Source of the DNA: Massilia rubra
GTDB taxonomy: Bacteria > Pseudomonadota > Gammaproteobacteria > Burkholderiales > Burkholderiaceae_D
Length of the DNA stretch: 64,000 nucleotides
NCBI RefSeq assembly: GCF_011682065.1
Contig: NZ_VUYU01000006.1
Coordinates: 1 to 64,000, forward strand
Direction of reading: 5' to 3'
Shown: positions 34,652-42,986 of the stretch, one piece after another
Layout: each line of letters begins with the position of its first letter
Position numbering within the stretch: the first letter of the stretch is position 1
Program-made: the position numbers and the translations under genes
Notes under the pieces: model-generated
The model's database searches: none
Told to the model about the DNA's origin: nothing
What the model saw: the letters and a program-made list of their open reading frames with translations, nothing else

Positions 34652-35863
34652 ATGGGAAAAAGCATCATGAAACCGCATCCGATGCCCAGCATTCGCTTTC
34701 TGAGAGAAAGCCAGCTGGGGGAAGACTCCTTGCACTCCCTGCTCATGTCCTTGCTGCGCGGCCTGGCGGCGATCGAGGTGGCCGCCGCCCACGTGCGCGC
34801 GGGATTTTTTCCCGGCCTGCGCACCCTGGACGATCCCGCCTTGTGGTACCAGGCGCTGTCGTTCCTGACCGGTTTCGCGCACCAGGCCGTTGTGGTGTTT
34901 TTCCTGATCAGCGGCTGGTTGGTCGGCGGCAGCCTGCTCAACAAACTGGGCCAGCCGCAGGCGATCAAGGCGTATGCGATCGACCGGATCACGCGCCTGT
35001 GGACCGTGCTGCTGCCGACCTTTGTATTGATCCTGGCGAGCGGCATCGTCAGCGGCGCGATCGATCCGCACACACCCGATTTTTCGCGCGCTAACGATTA
35101 CTCGGTCACGACGCTGGCCGGCAACCTGTTCGGACTGCAAACCATCGTCGTGCCGGAATTTGGCGGGAACTTCCCGCTCTGGAGCCTGTCCAACGAAACG
35201 TGGTACTACATTATGTTTCCCTTGCTGGTCATGTGCCTGGCGGCGGGGAGCGGCACGCGGCGGGCGCTGGCAACGCTCGTATTGCTGCTGATCGGCATGC
35301 TGCTGCCTTTCGACATGGTGCTGTACTTCACGATCTGGCTGCTTGGCGCGGCGTTCTCACGGGTTCGCGTGGAATGCGGCACGTCCCTGCGCGCGCTGCT
35401 GCTGGTAGTGCTGGGGATGGCGTCGGTGGTGTTCCGCTTAAAGGGTAGCAATGACGACATGGTCATTGCCTCGTTTCCGCAGGACCTGTTGTTGAGCGTG
35501 CTGTTCTTGCTGTTTTTGTCGAGTACGGTAAATCCCTTGCCGGCGGACCAGCGGTTTGTCGGGCCGTTGCGGCGCGTGGCGGTGTTCTTTTCGAACTTTT
35601 CGTTCACCTTGTACGTGGTGCATATTCCGTTACTGGGCATCATTGGCTACGTCGGCATGACCTTGTTCGGGCGCCGGCAGTTTTCCGCCGACAGCGTGGG
35701 CGACCTGGGAATCTACCTGGGCATGCTACTTGCGGTGATTGTGGGCGCGTACGGCTTCTATCTGCTGTTCGAAGCGCGCACTTACGCGGTGCGGCGCCGG
35801 ATGAAGGCGTGGTTGATGGGCCGGGCGGATAGCGCGCCGCAGCCGGCGCCTGCCAAGCGGTAA
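34652..35863 (+). CDS. Acyltransferase family 3 (OafA-like)
   Basis: A 403-residue membrane O-acyltransferase with about ten helices. The family's early segment LRGLAAIEVAAAHVRAGFF supplies the conserved RGxAA and the catalytic His. FFLISGWLVGGSLL, the arginine segment IDRITRLWTVLLP and SLSNETWYYIMFPLL follow. It probably O-acetylates the exopolysaccharide repeat unit. It is the last gene of the operon. The ATG at 34667 is an alternative start. A hairpin repeat about 65 bp downstream may end the transcript. Confidence 0.85.
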   Translation: MGKSIMKPHPMPSIRFLRESQLGEDSLHSLLMSLLRGLAAIEVAAAHVRAGFFPGLRTLDDPALWYQALSFLTGFAHQAVVVFFLISGWLVGGSLLNKLGQPQAIKAYAIDRITRLWTVLLPTFVLILASGIVSGAIDPHTPDFSRANDYSVTTLAGNLFGLQTIVVPEFGGNFPLWSLSNETWYYIMFPLLVMCLAAGSGTRRALATLVLLLIGMLLPFDMVLYFTIWLLGAAFSRVRVECGTSLRALLLVVLGMASVVFRLKGSNDDMVIASFPQDLLLSVLFLLFLSSTVNPLPADQRFVGPLRRVAVFFSNFSFTLYVVHIPLLGIIGYVGMTLFGRRQFSADSVGDLGIYLGMLLAVIVGAYGFYLLFEARTYAVRRRMKAWLMGRADSAPQPAPAKR

Positions 35864-35927
35864 GCATGGGCGGGCCCGCGCACCGCCGTCGCGCGACCGT
35901 CGCATCCGCCGCCGTCGCACCCGCGAA

Positions 35928-35986
35928 GGCGGGTGCCCAAGTTTGCTGCTCAGTCGGTGGCTGCGCTACGAACTTGGGCACCCGCC
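35928..35986. repeat. Intergenic hairpin repeat, copy 2
   Basis: A perfect 16-bp inverted repeat (GGCGGGTGCCCAAGTT at 35928-35943, complement at 35971-35986) surrounds a 27-bp loop. The left side also forms GCACCCGC-GAAG-GCGGGTGC. It differs from copy 1 (8218-8272) by bases that change together on both arms. Confidence 0.85.
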
Positions 35987-36050
35987 GAGGACCGCGGTGT
36001 GACGCCGGTGTGACGGGCGGGGTGACCCGAGTGCGCGGATGCGACCCCGC

Positions 36051-36764
36051 TCAGCCAGGCTTGCGCGCCATATAGATGAAGTGCGAACGCAACGGCGGCG
36101 CGAAGGTCGCCAGCAACTCGGACAGGATGCGCGGCGCGCCAGCGAGCCGCCGCGCGATCGGCGGCGCCAGTACCAAGGTGCGGTAGCGGCTCTCAGACGC
36201 CGGCCACATCCGGCGCAGCTCGCCACGCGTGACGCGGCGCACATTCGGGTTGCGCGGGTTGTTATAGCGGAAGTCGAACAGCATGCACCAACCGCCCGGC
36301 GCCACGCTGCGCCACATGTCGCGCGCCAGCGCCGCCCGCGCATCCGCTCCCAGGATCGATGAAAAGACGGTGTTGGCCACCACCAGGTCGACACTATCCG
36401 GTGCCGCAAAGTCGAGGTCGCCCAAGTGCCAGCGGATGCCCGGCGCACTGCGCATGCGCGCCAGCACCAGTCGCTGTTCCTGGTATTCGGTGCCCACCAG
36501 CCGGCAGGGATCGGCGCCCCAGTCGACCAGCTGGCGCAGGAAACCGCCCGAACCGCAGCCCACGTCGACCACGCGCAGCTTGCCGAGCTCGGGGCCGAGC
36601 GTCTGCGCCAGCAGCTCGCCGGCAACCCGCGAGCGCGCCGCATCCTGCTCCATGACCTCCGGCCGGTGCCATGCGTACGCGGCCATCCGCTCTTCCGCCA
36701 GCCAGGCGCGGTAGACGGAGCGGATCCGTTCTTGTTCGATGGAATGTTCGTCGCGTGAACCCAT
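36051..36764 (-). CDS. Class I SAM-dependent methyltransferase
   Basis: A 237-residue soluble protein with the Rossmann-type SAM site: motif I VVDVGCGSGGFLRQL near residue 66, motif II acidic residue in LVGTEYQEQR, GDLDFAA, and LVVANTVFSSIL as motif IV. The C-terminal part (CMLFDFRYNNPRNPNVRRVT) is typical of methyltransferases in polysaccharide loci. It lies between the acyltransferase and the beta-helix lipoprotein. The substrate, perhaps a sugar of the repeat unit, is unknown. Confidence 0.85.
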   Translation of the reverse strand: MGSRDEHSIEQERIRSVYRAWLAEERMAAYAWHRPEVMEQDAARSRVAGELLAQTLGPELGKLRVVDVGCGSGGFLRQLVDWGADPCRLVGTEYQEQRLVLARMRSAPGIRWHLGDLDFAAPDSVDLVVANTVFSSILGADARAALARDMWRSVAPGGWCMLFDFRYNNPRNPNVRRVTRGELRRMWPASESRYRTLVLAPPIARRLAGAPRILSELLATFAPPLRSHFIYMARKPG

Positions 36765-36818
36765 GCCACCATCCTACCAAGCATGGCATGGGCTTTCCTT
36801 GACACTGCCAACACGCGC

Positions 36819-39170
36819 TCAATGCTGGTATGCGCCCATGTCATAGCCGGTCGTCGCATTGCGCGGCTTATTGTCGAAATCGACCGGCGGGGCATTGGTT
36901 GGCGTCCCCTTCCCGATCGCCGGGGAGCTCGGGCGCAGGTGCAGGTCCGGCGTGCCGCTGCGCGTGTAGGAAACGAATTGCGGATCGGCGCTCACGGTCG
37001 CGCTGTGCGTCAGGCCGTTCTTCAGGCTGAAGTTGTAGGTCGGGTTCTGGAACACCAGGTTGTTGGTGTAGCGGTTGCGGGTGCCGGTCTGGCCCTGCTC
37101 CGAAATCCCCATCGCGTTGTCGTACACAATGTTGTTGGCAACGATGGTGTCGTTGTTCGGGCCGGTGGTGTGATAGTAGTCGCCGCCGCCGACAATGATG
37201 CCGGTGTGCGATGTCGTCACCGTATTGTTGGTGATGATCACGTTGTTGGCATCGTGCCAGAGATGGATACCCCCTTCCGCCACGCGATACACCACGTTGT
37301 TTTTCACCGTGCCCGAGGTGCTGACGTAAATACCCTGAACGTATCGGCAGCCAGCCGGTCCAATATCATGAACGAGATTGCCGACAACGTCGGACTTGAT
37401 GCCGTGATAGTAACTGTCCACGCCAATGGCCGAACCGCCCGCGCTGGTGCACGAGACGTTGGTGGCGATATGATGCACCCAATTAGCGCGAATCATGTCA
37501 TAGGAGCCGCCGTTGTAGATGCCGTGCGTCCATTTGGTACCGCTCTGCGCACTGGTGCCGTCGATGTGGAAGCCGATGATGTCGGTATAGTTTCCACGGT
37601 TGTCCCATGCGGTGTCGTTCGATGAGCTGGCGGGCGGTACGATTTTCGCCCCCCATTTTGTGCTGGAGACATAATAAATGCGGCCGGCCGCGGTGCCGCT
37701 GACCGTTGTCTTGAAGCCGCCCGGATACGTGCCGTCCGCTACGTGGATGGTCGTGCTGGGCAAGGCCGCGCGCGAGGCCCGCGCAATCGTCTTGAACGGC
37801 GCCGATTTGGTGCCGGCAGCCGTGTCGGAGCCATTCGATGCCACGAAAAAGTTGTAGGTCGTCGGTGGGATGGTCGGCTCCGGTGTCGGTGTCGGTGTCG
37901 GAGTAGGAGTAGGAGTCGGCGTAGGCGTCGGAGTAGGAGTCGGCGTTATGCCCGCATGCTGGTACGCGCCAATGTCGAAGCCCGTCTCGGCCGTGCGCGG
38001 CTTGCCGTCGAGGTCGGTTGCAGGCGCATCAGCCGGCAGCGCCGCCCCGTTGGCTGGCGAGGTGCTCGCCGGACGGTAGTCGCCGCCCCCGGTACGCACG
38101 TAGTTGACGAACCGCGGTTCGGCCGCCACCGTGCCGACCGGCTGCAGTCCGTTGTTCAGCATGAACGGCGTGCCGTTGCCGAAAATCAGATTGTTGCTGT
38201 AGCGATTGTTGAGACCCGTGGAACCGACTTCCTGCACGCCGTACCGGGCATTATCGTAAAGAATGTTATTGCTGACTCGCGTGTGGTCGTTCGGCACGCT
38301 GCCGTTGTAGCCGCCGTCGCCGCTGACCACGATCCCGGTGGCGGCGTTGAACACCGTGTTGTTGACCACCACGACGTTGGTCGCGTCGTGCCACAGGCGG
38401 ATGCCGGCGTCGCTGACCGCGTACACCAGGTTGTTATCGACCCGGCTGCCCGCCGTATTGATATAGATGCCGAGGTAGTTGGCGCAGCCGGCCGGCCCGA
38501 CGTCGTGCACGACGTTCGCGCTGACATCGTTGGCGCTGCCCTTGTAGTAACTGTCCGAGCCGATGCCGCCGCCGCTGGCCGCGCAGGGGACCGTGCGCGC
38601 GATGTGGTGCACGTGGTTGTTGCGCACCGTGCTGTACGAGCCGCCGGTGTACAGGCCCGTCAGCCATTTGGCGCCGGCCTGGACGCCGCTGCCATCGACC
38701 TCGAAGCCCGCGATCTCCACGTAGCTGCCGCGATTATCCCAGGCCGCGGTGCTGGTGGAATTGGCGGACGGCACGATTTTGGCGCCCCACGGCACTTCCG
38801 ACACATAGCGGATGCGCGCTTCGGCGGTGCCGCTGGCATTGGTGCGAAATCCGCCGGCGTAAGTGCCCGGCAGCACGCGGACGGTGGTGCCCGGCGTTGC
38901 GGCCTGGGCCGCGCGGGCGATGGTCTTGAAGGGCGCCGCCTGCGTGCCCGCATTGGTATCGGCGCCGGTGGGTGACACATACAAGTCGAGCGGCGCGAAG
39001 GCGCCGTTATACGTGACGGCCGACATGACGGCTGCGAACTGCGGCGCCGGGGTCGGGTTGCTGCCATTGCTGCTGGTACTACCGCCGCAAGCGGACAGCA
39101 ATACGGCAACGCCGCCGCAGATGCTCGCGTTAAAGCGGAAATCCGACGCAAAACTGGATAGCTTGTTCAT
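36819..39170 (-). CDS. Duplicated right-handed beta-helix lipoprotein (PL9/DUF1565-like)
   Basis: A 783-residue lipoprotein (signal peptide with LSAC lipobox). It has two homologous halves of about 340 residues (roughly 50-395 and 430-783) joined by a (Thr-Pro)n linker. Each half starts with a DUF1565-like segment (LYVSPTGADTNAGT and FFVASNGSDTAAGT, each followed by APFKTIARA), then parallel beta-helix repeats (NNVVYRVAEGGIHLWHD), and ends DFDNKPRNATTGYDMGAYQH-like. The fold is that of polysaccharide lyases and epimerases. Its position beside wza/wzc suggests cutting or binding the exported polysaccharide. AGGA precedes the ATG at 39170. Confidence 0.82.
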   Translation of the reverse strand: MNKLSSFASDFRFNASICGGVAVLLSACGGSTSSNGSNPTPAPQFAAVMSAVTYNGAFAPLDLYVSPTGADTNAGTQAAPFKTIARAAQAATPGTTVRVLPGTYAGGFRTNASGTAEARIRYVSEVPWGAKIVPSANSTSTAAWDNRGSYVEIAGFEVDGSGVQAGAKWLTGLYTGGSYSTVRNNHVHHIARTVPCAASGGGIGSDSYYKGSANDVSANVVHDVGPAGCANYLGIYINTAGSRVDNNLVYAVSDAGIRLWHDATNVVVVNNTVFNAATGIVVSGDGGYNGSVPNDHTRVSNNILYDNARYGVQEVGSTGLNNRYSNNLIFGNGTPFMLNNGLQPVGTVAAEPRFVNYVRTGGGDYRPASTSPANGAALPADAPATDLDGKPRTAETGFDIGAYQHAGITPTPTPTPTPTPTPTPTPTPTPEPTIPPTTYNFFVASNGSDTAAGTKSAPFKTIARASRAALPSTTIHVADGTYPGGFKTTVSGTAAGRIYYVSSTKWGAKIVPPASSSNDTAWDNRGNYTDIIGFHIDGTSAQSGTKWTHGIYNGGSYDMIRANWVHHIATNVSCTSAGGSAIGVDSYYHGIKSDVVGNLVHDIGPAGCRYVQGIYVSTSGTVKNNVVYRVAEGGIHLWHDANNVIITNNTVTTSHTGIIVGGGDYYHTTGPNNDTIVANNIVYDNAMGISEQGQTGTRNRYTNNLVFQNPTYNFSLKNGLTHSATVSADPQFVSYTRSGTPDLHLRPSSPAIGKGTPTNAPPVDFDNKPRNATTGYDMGAYQH
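37882..37946. repeat. Hexanucleotide tandem repeat coding for the Thr-Pro linker
   Basis: On the plus strand GTCGGT/GTAGGA/GTCGGC hexamers repeat about ten times. In the gene (minus strand) they encode alternating Thr and Pro. Such repeats can vary in number by slippage without breaking the frame, changing the distance between the two beta-helix domains. Confidence 0.85.
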
Positions 39171-39207
39171 CAAAAGTTCCTCGCTCAATCAAGTAAATGA
39201 GCAAGGT

Positions 39208-39221
39208 TTGATCTGCGTCAA
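39208..39221. promoter_or_regulatory. FNR-like site upstream of the beta-helix lipoprotein (one mismatch)
   Basis: TTGATCTGCGTCAA matches nine of ten consensus positions and extends to TTTGA-N6-TCAAA. It lies 38 bp before the start codon, too close for a class II activated promoter. It may act as a repressor site or be fortuitous. Confidence 0.3.
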
Positions 39222-39309
39222 ATGTTTAGGTTCAGTGTTTACTGAAGTAAATTTACCTGTGTAATCAAATGATCAAAAGCATTTTCTTAATGGAAATATC
39301 AAATGACAA

Positions 39310-39343
39310 AAACGCGGCGGGCCGGTGCCGGCCTGCCGCGTTT
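39310..39343 (-). terminator. Terminator of the wza-wzc operon
   Basis: A 16-bp stem (AAACGCGGCGGGCCGG with its complement, one G-T pair) lies 61 bp after the wzc stop. On the minus strand it is followed by TTTTTGTC-like sequence. Confidence 0.75.
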
Positions 39344-39403
39344 CTAGAGTGAAATTGATTAGAAGATGCTACCGTTGAGTGCGCTCGCCCCTGCGCCAGC
39401 CGC

Positions 39404-41677
39404 TCACTGTTCCAGTTGCGGCACCTGGGTGTACTTGAACTGATACGCGTAGCTGCCCACGCGCAAGGCCATATCATTGAACAACACACCCTGCGGCGTG
39501 ATGCCGGCGTGGTTCAGGCGCTTGATCGACTCGGTGATTTCGACCGCGGTCGTCACCCCGGCCCGCGCCAGGATGAATACCGCCCCGGCATGCGCGCCGA
39601 TCATCAGCGCGTCCGACACCGCCAGGATCGGCGGCGGATCGATCAGCACGATGTCGTAGCGGCTGCCGACCACCTCGAGCAAATTGGAAAAATTTAGATG
39701 CTGCAAGAACTCCGAGCGATTCGGCGGCAGCGCGCCGGTCGGGATGAAATCGAGATTGTCCAGCACGCCACGATGAATCACCTCGTCGATCGTCTGCGCG
39801 CCGCCAATCGCCTGGGTCAATCCACGCTCGCGGCTGATCCCGAAATACCGATGCAGGTGACCATTGCGCAAGTCCGCATCGATCAGCAACACGCGCTTGC
39901 CGCTGGCCGCCAGCACGGCGGCAAAATTGACCGACAGAAACGACTTGCCCATCGCCCTGCCCGGCCCCGCCAACATCACGATGTTGTTCTTCAAGGACGG
40001 CATCGTATACATCAATGCCGCGCGGAAACTGCGCAAGCTTTCGATGGCGATGTCTTCCGGCGCCACCTGCGCCAGGATTGGCAGCACGTTGCCGCCCCGC
40101 GCCCTGCGTTCCAGACGTTCCTGATGCGTGCTGTGAGGAATGCTGGCATACACGACGCGCGCGCCGAGGATGGTTTCGATGCGCTGCGGATTGTCGATCC
40201 CGCCCAGGAAGGCCTTGCGCGCAAACGCCAGCAGCACGCCCAGGAACAGGCCGGTGACCACCGCCAGCGCCACGATCAGCGGCCGGTTGGGCTTGAGCGC
40301 GCGTTCGGGCGCCATCGGCGCGTCGATCAGGCGCACATTGCTGACCCGGCCCACGGAAATCAGGCGCAATTGCTGAGCGGTATTCGACAGCGCCGTGTAC
40401 AGATCGGTATTCACCTTGATCTCACGCAGCAGGCGCGATTCGTCCTGCTCGAGCACCGGCAAGGTACGGATCCGCTTGGCCACTTCGGCAATCTCGGCCT
40501 CGACTTCGCGCCGCTGCTGGTTGATCCCCTGCACGATCGGATGGTTTTCCGTGAAGCGCTGCAGCAACTCGGTCTTCTTCTGCTCCAGTTCCAGGCGCCG
40601 CGTCTGCGCCGCGGCCGCCTGTTGCAGGCTGATACGCGCTTCTTCGCGCATATCGATGCTGCCCTTGCTGTTGCGGAAACCGTTGTACTTTTCCTCGGAC
40701 TCTTCCAGCTGGCGTTTGAGCGCAGGCAACTGCAAATTCAGGAAGGCCAGCGATTTTTCCGCTTCCTCGGTCTTGCGCGCCAGGTTCTGGCGCATGTACT
40801 CGCGGCCGATTTCGCCCAGCAGGCTGTTGATGCGCTGCGCGTCCGGCCCCTGCAGGCGCACTTCGATGATGCCCGACTGCTTGCCCTGCTCGGTGATCAC
40901 CAGCGCCGTCTGGATGCGTTCGATCGCGGCCAGGCGCGAGCTGCGCGTCAGGCGGAACTGCGCTCCCGGCAGCGCGCGCAGGCGGTCGACCCGCAGCTCG
41001 AAAGCGGCCCCGGCCACCGTGGCGCGCAAGGTGGTGCCGACCACCCCTTCGTAGGCGGACGGCAAGCCGCCGCCGGACAGGTGATAGCGTCCGTTACCGG
41101 CCGCGGTCAGCGTGAAGGTGCGGTTGTACCAGGCCTCGGGCACCTCGAACACCGACACGTCCGCCTTTTCCGGCCCCCACACATAGCCGCCGCGCCCGAA
41201 AATGCCCGGTTCGGTCAGCTCGTTCGACTTGCGGTTGGCAAACCAGAAACCGACCACGGGGAAATACTTGGGCCGCACATCGACAAACAATTGCAGGTTG
41301 TCGACCGCGTGTGAAATGACCATGCGCGAGCGCAGCAGTTCCATTTCGGCAATGGCCGCCTTCTTGGTTTCGAACAGGGAAGACACTTCGCTGAGGATGT
41401 TTTTTGACGCGTTCGGGCTTTCTTCCTCGACGTGGATCATCAGGTTCGCCTCGTACACCGGGCTGGCGACGAGCGCATACATGATCGCCAGCATGGTCAC
41501 CACGGCGGTGACCGCCCCGATCAGCCAGCGGCTGTCGTACAGGATGTTGACGTAGCCCTGCAGGTCGATCTCGTGCGGCTCGGCTTCGTGCCCGGGCGGC
41601 GGCGCCGGCGGCGGCAGGCTGGGCACCGGCAAGGGCTTGGGGGCGGGCAATGGACGCAGGTCGTCGGCATAGTTCAT
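39404..41677 (-). CDS. wzc: Wzc-type polysaccharide co-polymerase with BY-kinase domain
   Basis: A 757-residue inner-membrane protein. The N-terminal Wzz domain has its first membrane helix near 51-70 and a periplasmic coiled-coil region (about 280-400). The second membrane helix is near 470-490, followed by a cytoplasmic BY-kinase domain. Walker A ends at K578 (GPGRAMGKS), Walker A' has D600/D602 (LLIDADLR), and Walker B is VLIDPPP. The C-terminal tyrosine tail is short (SYAYQFKY), so few autophosphorylation sites exist. It works with Wza to control polymer length and export. It starts 21 bp after the wza stop, with GAGGA upstream. Confidence 0.92.
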   Translation of the reverse strand: MNYADDLRPLPAPKPLPVPSLPPPAPPPGHEAEPHEIDLQGYVNILYDSRWLIGAVTAVVTMLAIMYALVASPVYEANLMIHVEEESPNASKNILSEVSSLFETKKAAIAEMELLRSRMVISHAVDNLQLFVDVRPKYFPVVGFWFANRKSNELTEPGIFGRGGYVWGPEKADVSVFEVPEAWYNRTFTLTAAGNGRYHLSGGGLPSAYEGVVGTTLRATVAGAAFELRVDRLRALPGAQFRLTRSSRLAAIERIQTALVITEQGKQSGIIEVRLQGPDAQRINSLLGEIGREYMRQNLARKTEEAEKSLAFLNLQLPALKRQLEESEEKYNGFRNSKGSIDMREEARISLQQAAAAQTRRLELEQKKTELLQRFTENHPIVQGINQQRREVEAEIAEVAKRIRTLPVLEQDESRLLREIKVNTDLYTALSNTAQQLRLISVGRVSNVRLIDAPMAPERALKPNRPLIVALAVVTGLFLGVLLAFARKAFLGGIDNPQRIETILGARVVYASIPHSTHQERLERRARGGNVLPILAQVAPEDIAIESLRSFRAALMYTMPSLKNNIVMLAGPGRAMGKSFLSVNFAAVLAASGKRVLLIDADLRNGHLHRYFGISRERGLTQAIGGAQTIDEVIHRGVLDNLDFIPTGALPPNRSEFLQHLNFSNLLEVVGSRYDIVLIDPPPILAVSDALMIGAHAGAVFILARAGVTTAVEITESIKRLNHAGITPQGVLFNDMALRVGSYAYQFKYTQVPQLEQ

Positions 41678-41698
41678 ATGAATGTCCTCGATGCAAGT

Positions 41699-42808
41699 TC
41701 AGGGGCGGCTGAGCGTGACCGCCTGCGTCAGCGCGCCGGGGAACAGCATGCTCACGCTGCGGTACCAGTTGGCCAGCGGCGAGGCTGCCACATAGATCAG
41801 GTCGCGCGGTTCGAGTTCGAAGGCCTCGGCCATCGCCAGCGCCCCGGCGCGGCGCGCGTCGAGCTGGTACACACGGGTGCCCTCGGGCGCGCGGCGCACC
41901 ACGTACACCTGGCGCGCGTCGCCGCTGAGCGGGCTGATGCCGCCCGACTCGCCCAACGCCTCGTTCAGGGTCAGGCGCCCGTCGTGCATGGTCAGCGCCT
42001 TGGGCGTGATCACTTCGCCCGACACGAACACCTTGCTCTCGTCGCGCGAATGAACCCGCACCACGTCGCCGGGCGCCAGCAGGATGCTGCCCGGATTGAT
42101 GCCGCGCGCCACCAAGCCGCGCAAGCCGACCTGGTAGCGCGCGTCGCCGCGCTCGAGCACGATGCGGCTCTGGTCGGCGCTGGGCAGCATGCCGCCGGCG
42201 CGGTTGAGCGCCTCGACCAGGGTCATGGGAATATCGTTGATCGACTGCAAGCCCGGCAAGCGCACTTCGCCATCGACATACACGCGCTTGCTGCGGTAAG
42301 CCTGCACCCGCAAGGTGACCAGCGGCTTGGTGATGTAGTGCGCCAGGCGCTTGGTGAGCAGCGCGCGCGCCTGTTCCTCGGTCAGGCCGGCCAGGGTCAG
42401 CGCCCCGGCGAACGGAAACTGCACCCGCCCCTCGTGATCGACCACGAAGCCGGCCGGCGGCGGGGCGCCCGGGCTATTGGAGTCCACCGCCGTGGACGAG
42501 GCCGCAACGCCCTGCCCCGCCAGTTCCGGATGGTCCCACACCACGATCGAGAGAATGTCGCCGCTGCCGATCACGTACGGCGGCGGATTGCGCACCACCA
42601 GGTGCGCCAGGCTCTGGCTGCCGCGCTGGGCGCGCAAGGCTTTTTCGGCGCTGATCAATTGCTCTGTGATCAACTCGGTCGGCGGCACCGGGCCGCTGGC
42701 CACGCCGGACAGCCTGGCGCCGGTGATGCGGTAACCGGCGCAGCCGGCCAGGGTGGCCAGCAACAGCAGCGCCGGCAGTGTCTTGGAAAGGTAGGTTGGC
42801 ATTTTCAT
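41699..42808 (-). CDS. wza: Wza-type outer-membrane polysaccharide export lipoprotein
   Basis: A 369-residue lipoprotein with lipobox LAG-C23. The Poly_export domain (VIGSGDILSIVVWDHPEL) begins near 88, then two or three SLBB segments (RVYVDGEVRLPGLQSI, KVFVSGEVITPKALTM). It lacks a clear C-terminal transmembrane-helix extension beyond NWYRSVSMLFPGALTQAV, which may be the amphipathic membrane helix. It forms the outer-membrane channel for the polymer made by the 19-36 kb operon. The start is uncertain (42802, 42808 or 42829), and no strong ribosome site is seen. Confidence 0.9.
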   Translation of the reverse strand: MKMPTYLSKTLPALLLLATLAGCAGYRITGARLSGVASGPVPPTELITEQLISAEKALRAQRGSQSLAHLVVRNPPPYVIGSGDILSIVVWDHPELAGQGVAASSTAVDSNSPGAPPPAGFVVDHEGRVQFPFAGALTLAGLTEEQARALLTKRLAHYITKPLVTLRVQAYRSKRVYVDGEVRLPGLQSINDIPMTLVEALNRAGGMLPSADQSRIVLERGDARYQVGLRGLVARGINPGSILLAPGDVVRVHSRDESKVFVSGEVITPKALTMHDGRLTLNEALGESGGISPLSGDARQVYVVRRAPEGTRVYQLDARRAGALAMAEAFELEPRDLIYVAASPLANWYRSVSMLFPGALTQAVTLSRP

Positions 42809-42868
42809 GGTGCTTATCAAGATAAACATTGTTCAGTCCAGAGTAAGTGAGCCCCACCGGCCCGGTCT

Positions 42869-42882
42869 TGCTCCACATCAAA
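42869..42882. promoter_or_regulatory. FNR-like site upstream of wza (one mismatch)
   Basis: On the minus strand it reads TTGATGTGGAGCAA, nine of ten consensus positions. A -10-like TACTCT lies at 42846-42841. The predicted start near 42834 puts the site centre about 41 bp upstream, the same geometry as the perfect box before the exopolysaccharide operon at 19105. Confidence 0.42.
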
Positions 42883-42986
42883 CCCCGTCCGCACGCATTT
42901 TTTTACAGCAGTGGCGACAGGAAAAACCCTTTTCTGGCAAGCTCGTGCTTAAATGCGAGCGACTAACTTTCTGTAAAAAAAGACCC

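Noticed and set aside
37882-37946. Hexamer repeats as a CRISPR or satellite
   Set aside because: They encode the Thr-Pro linker of the beta-helix lipoprotein, in frame.
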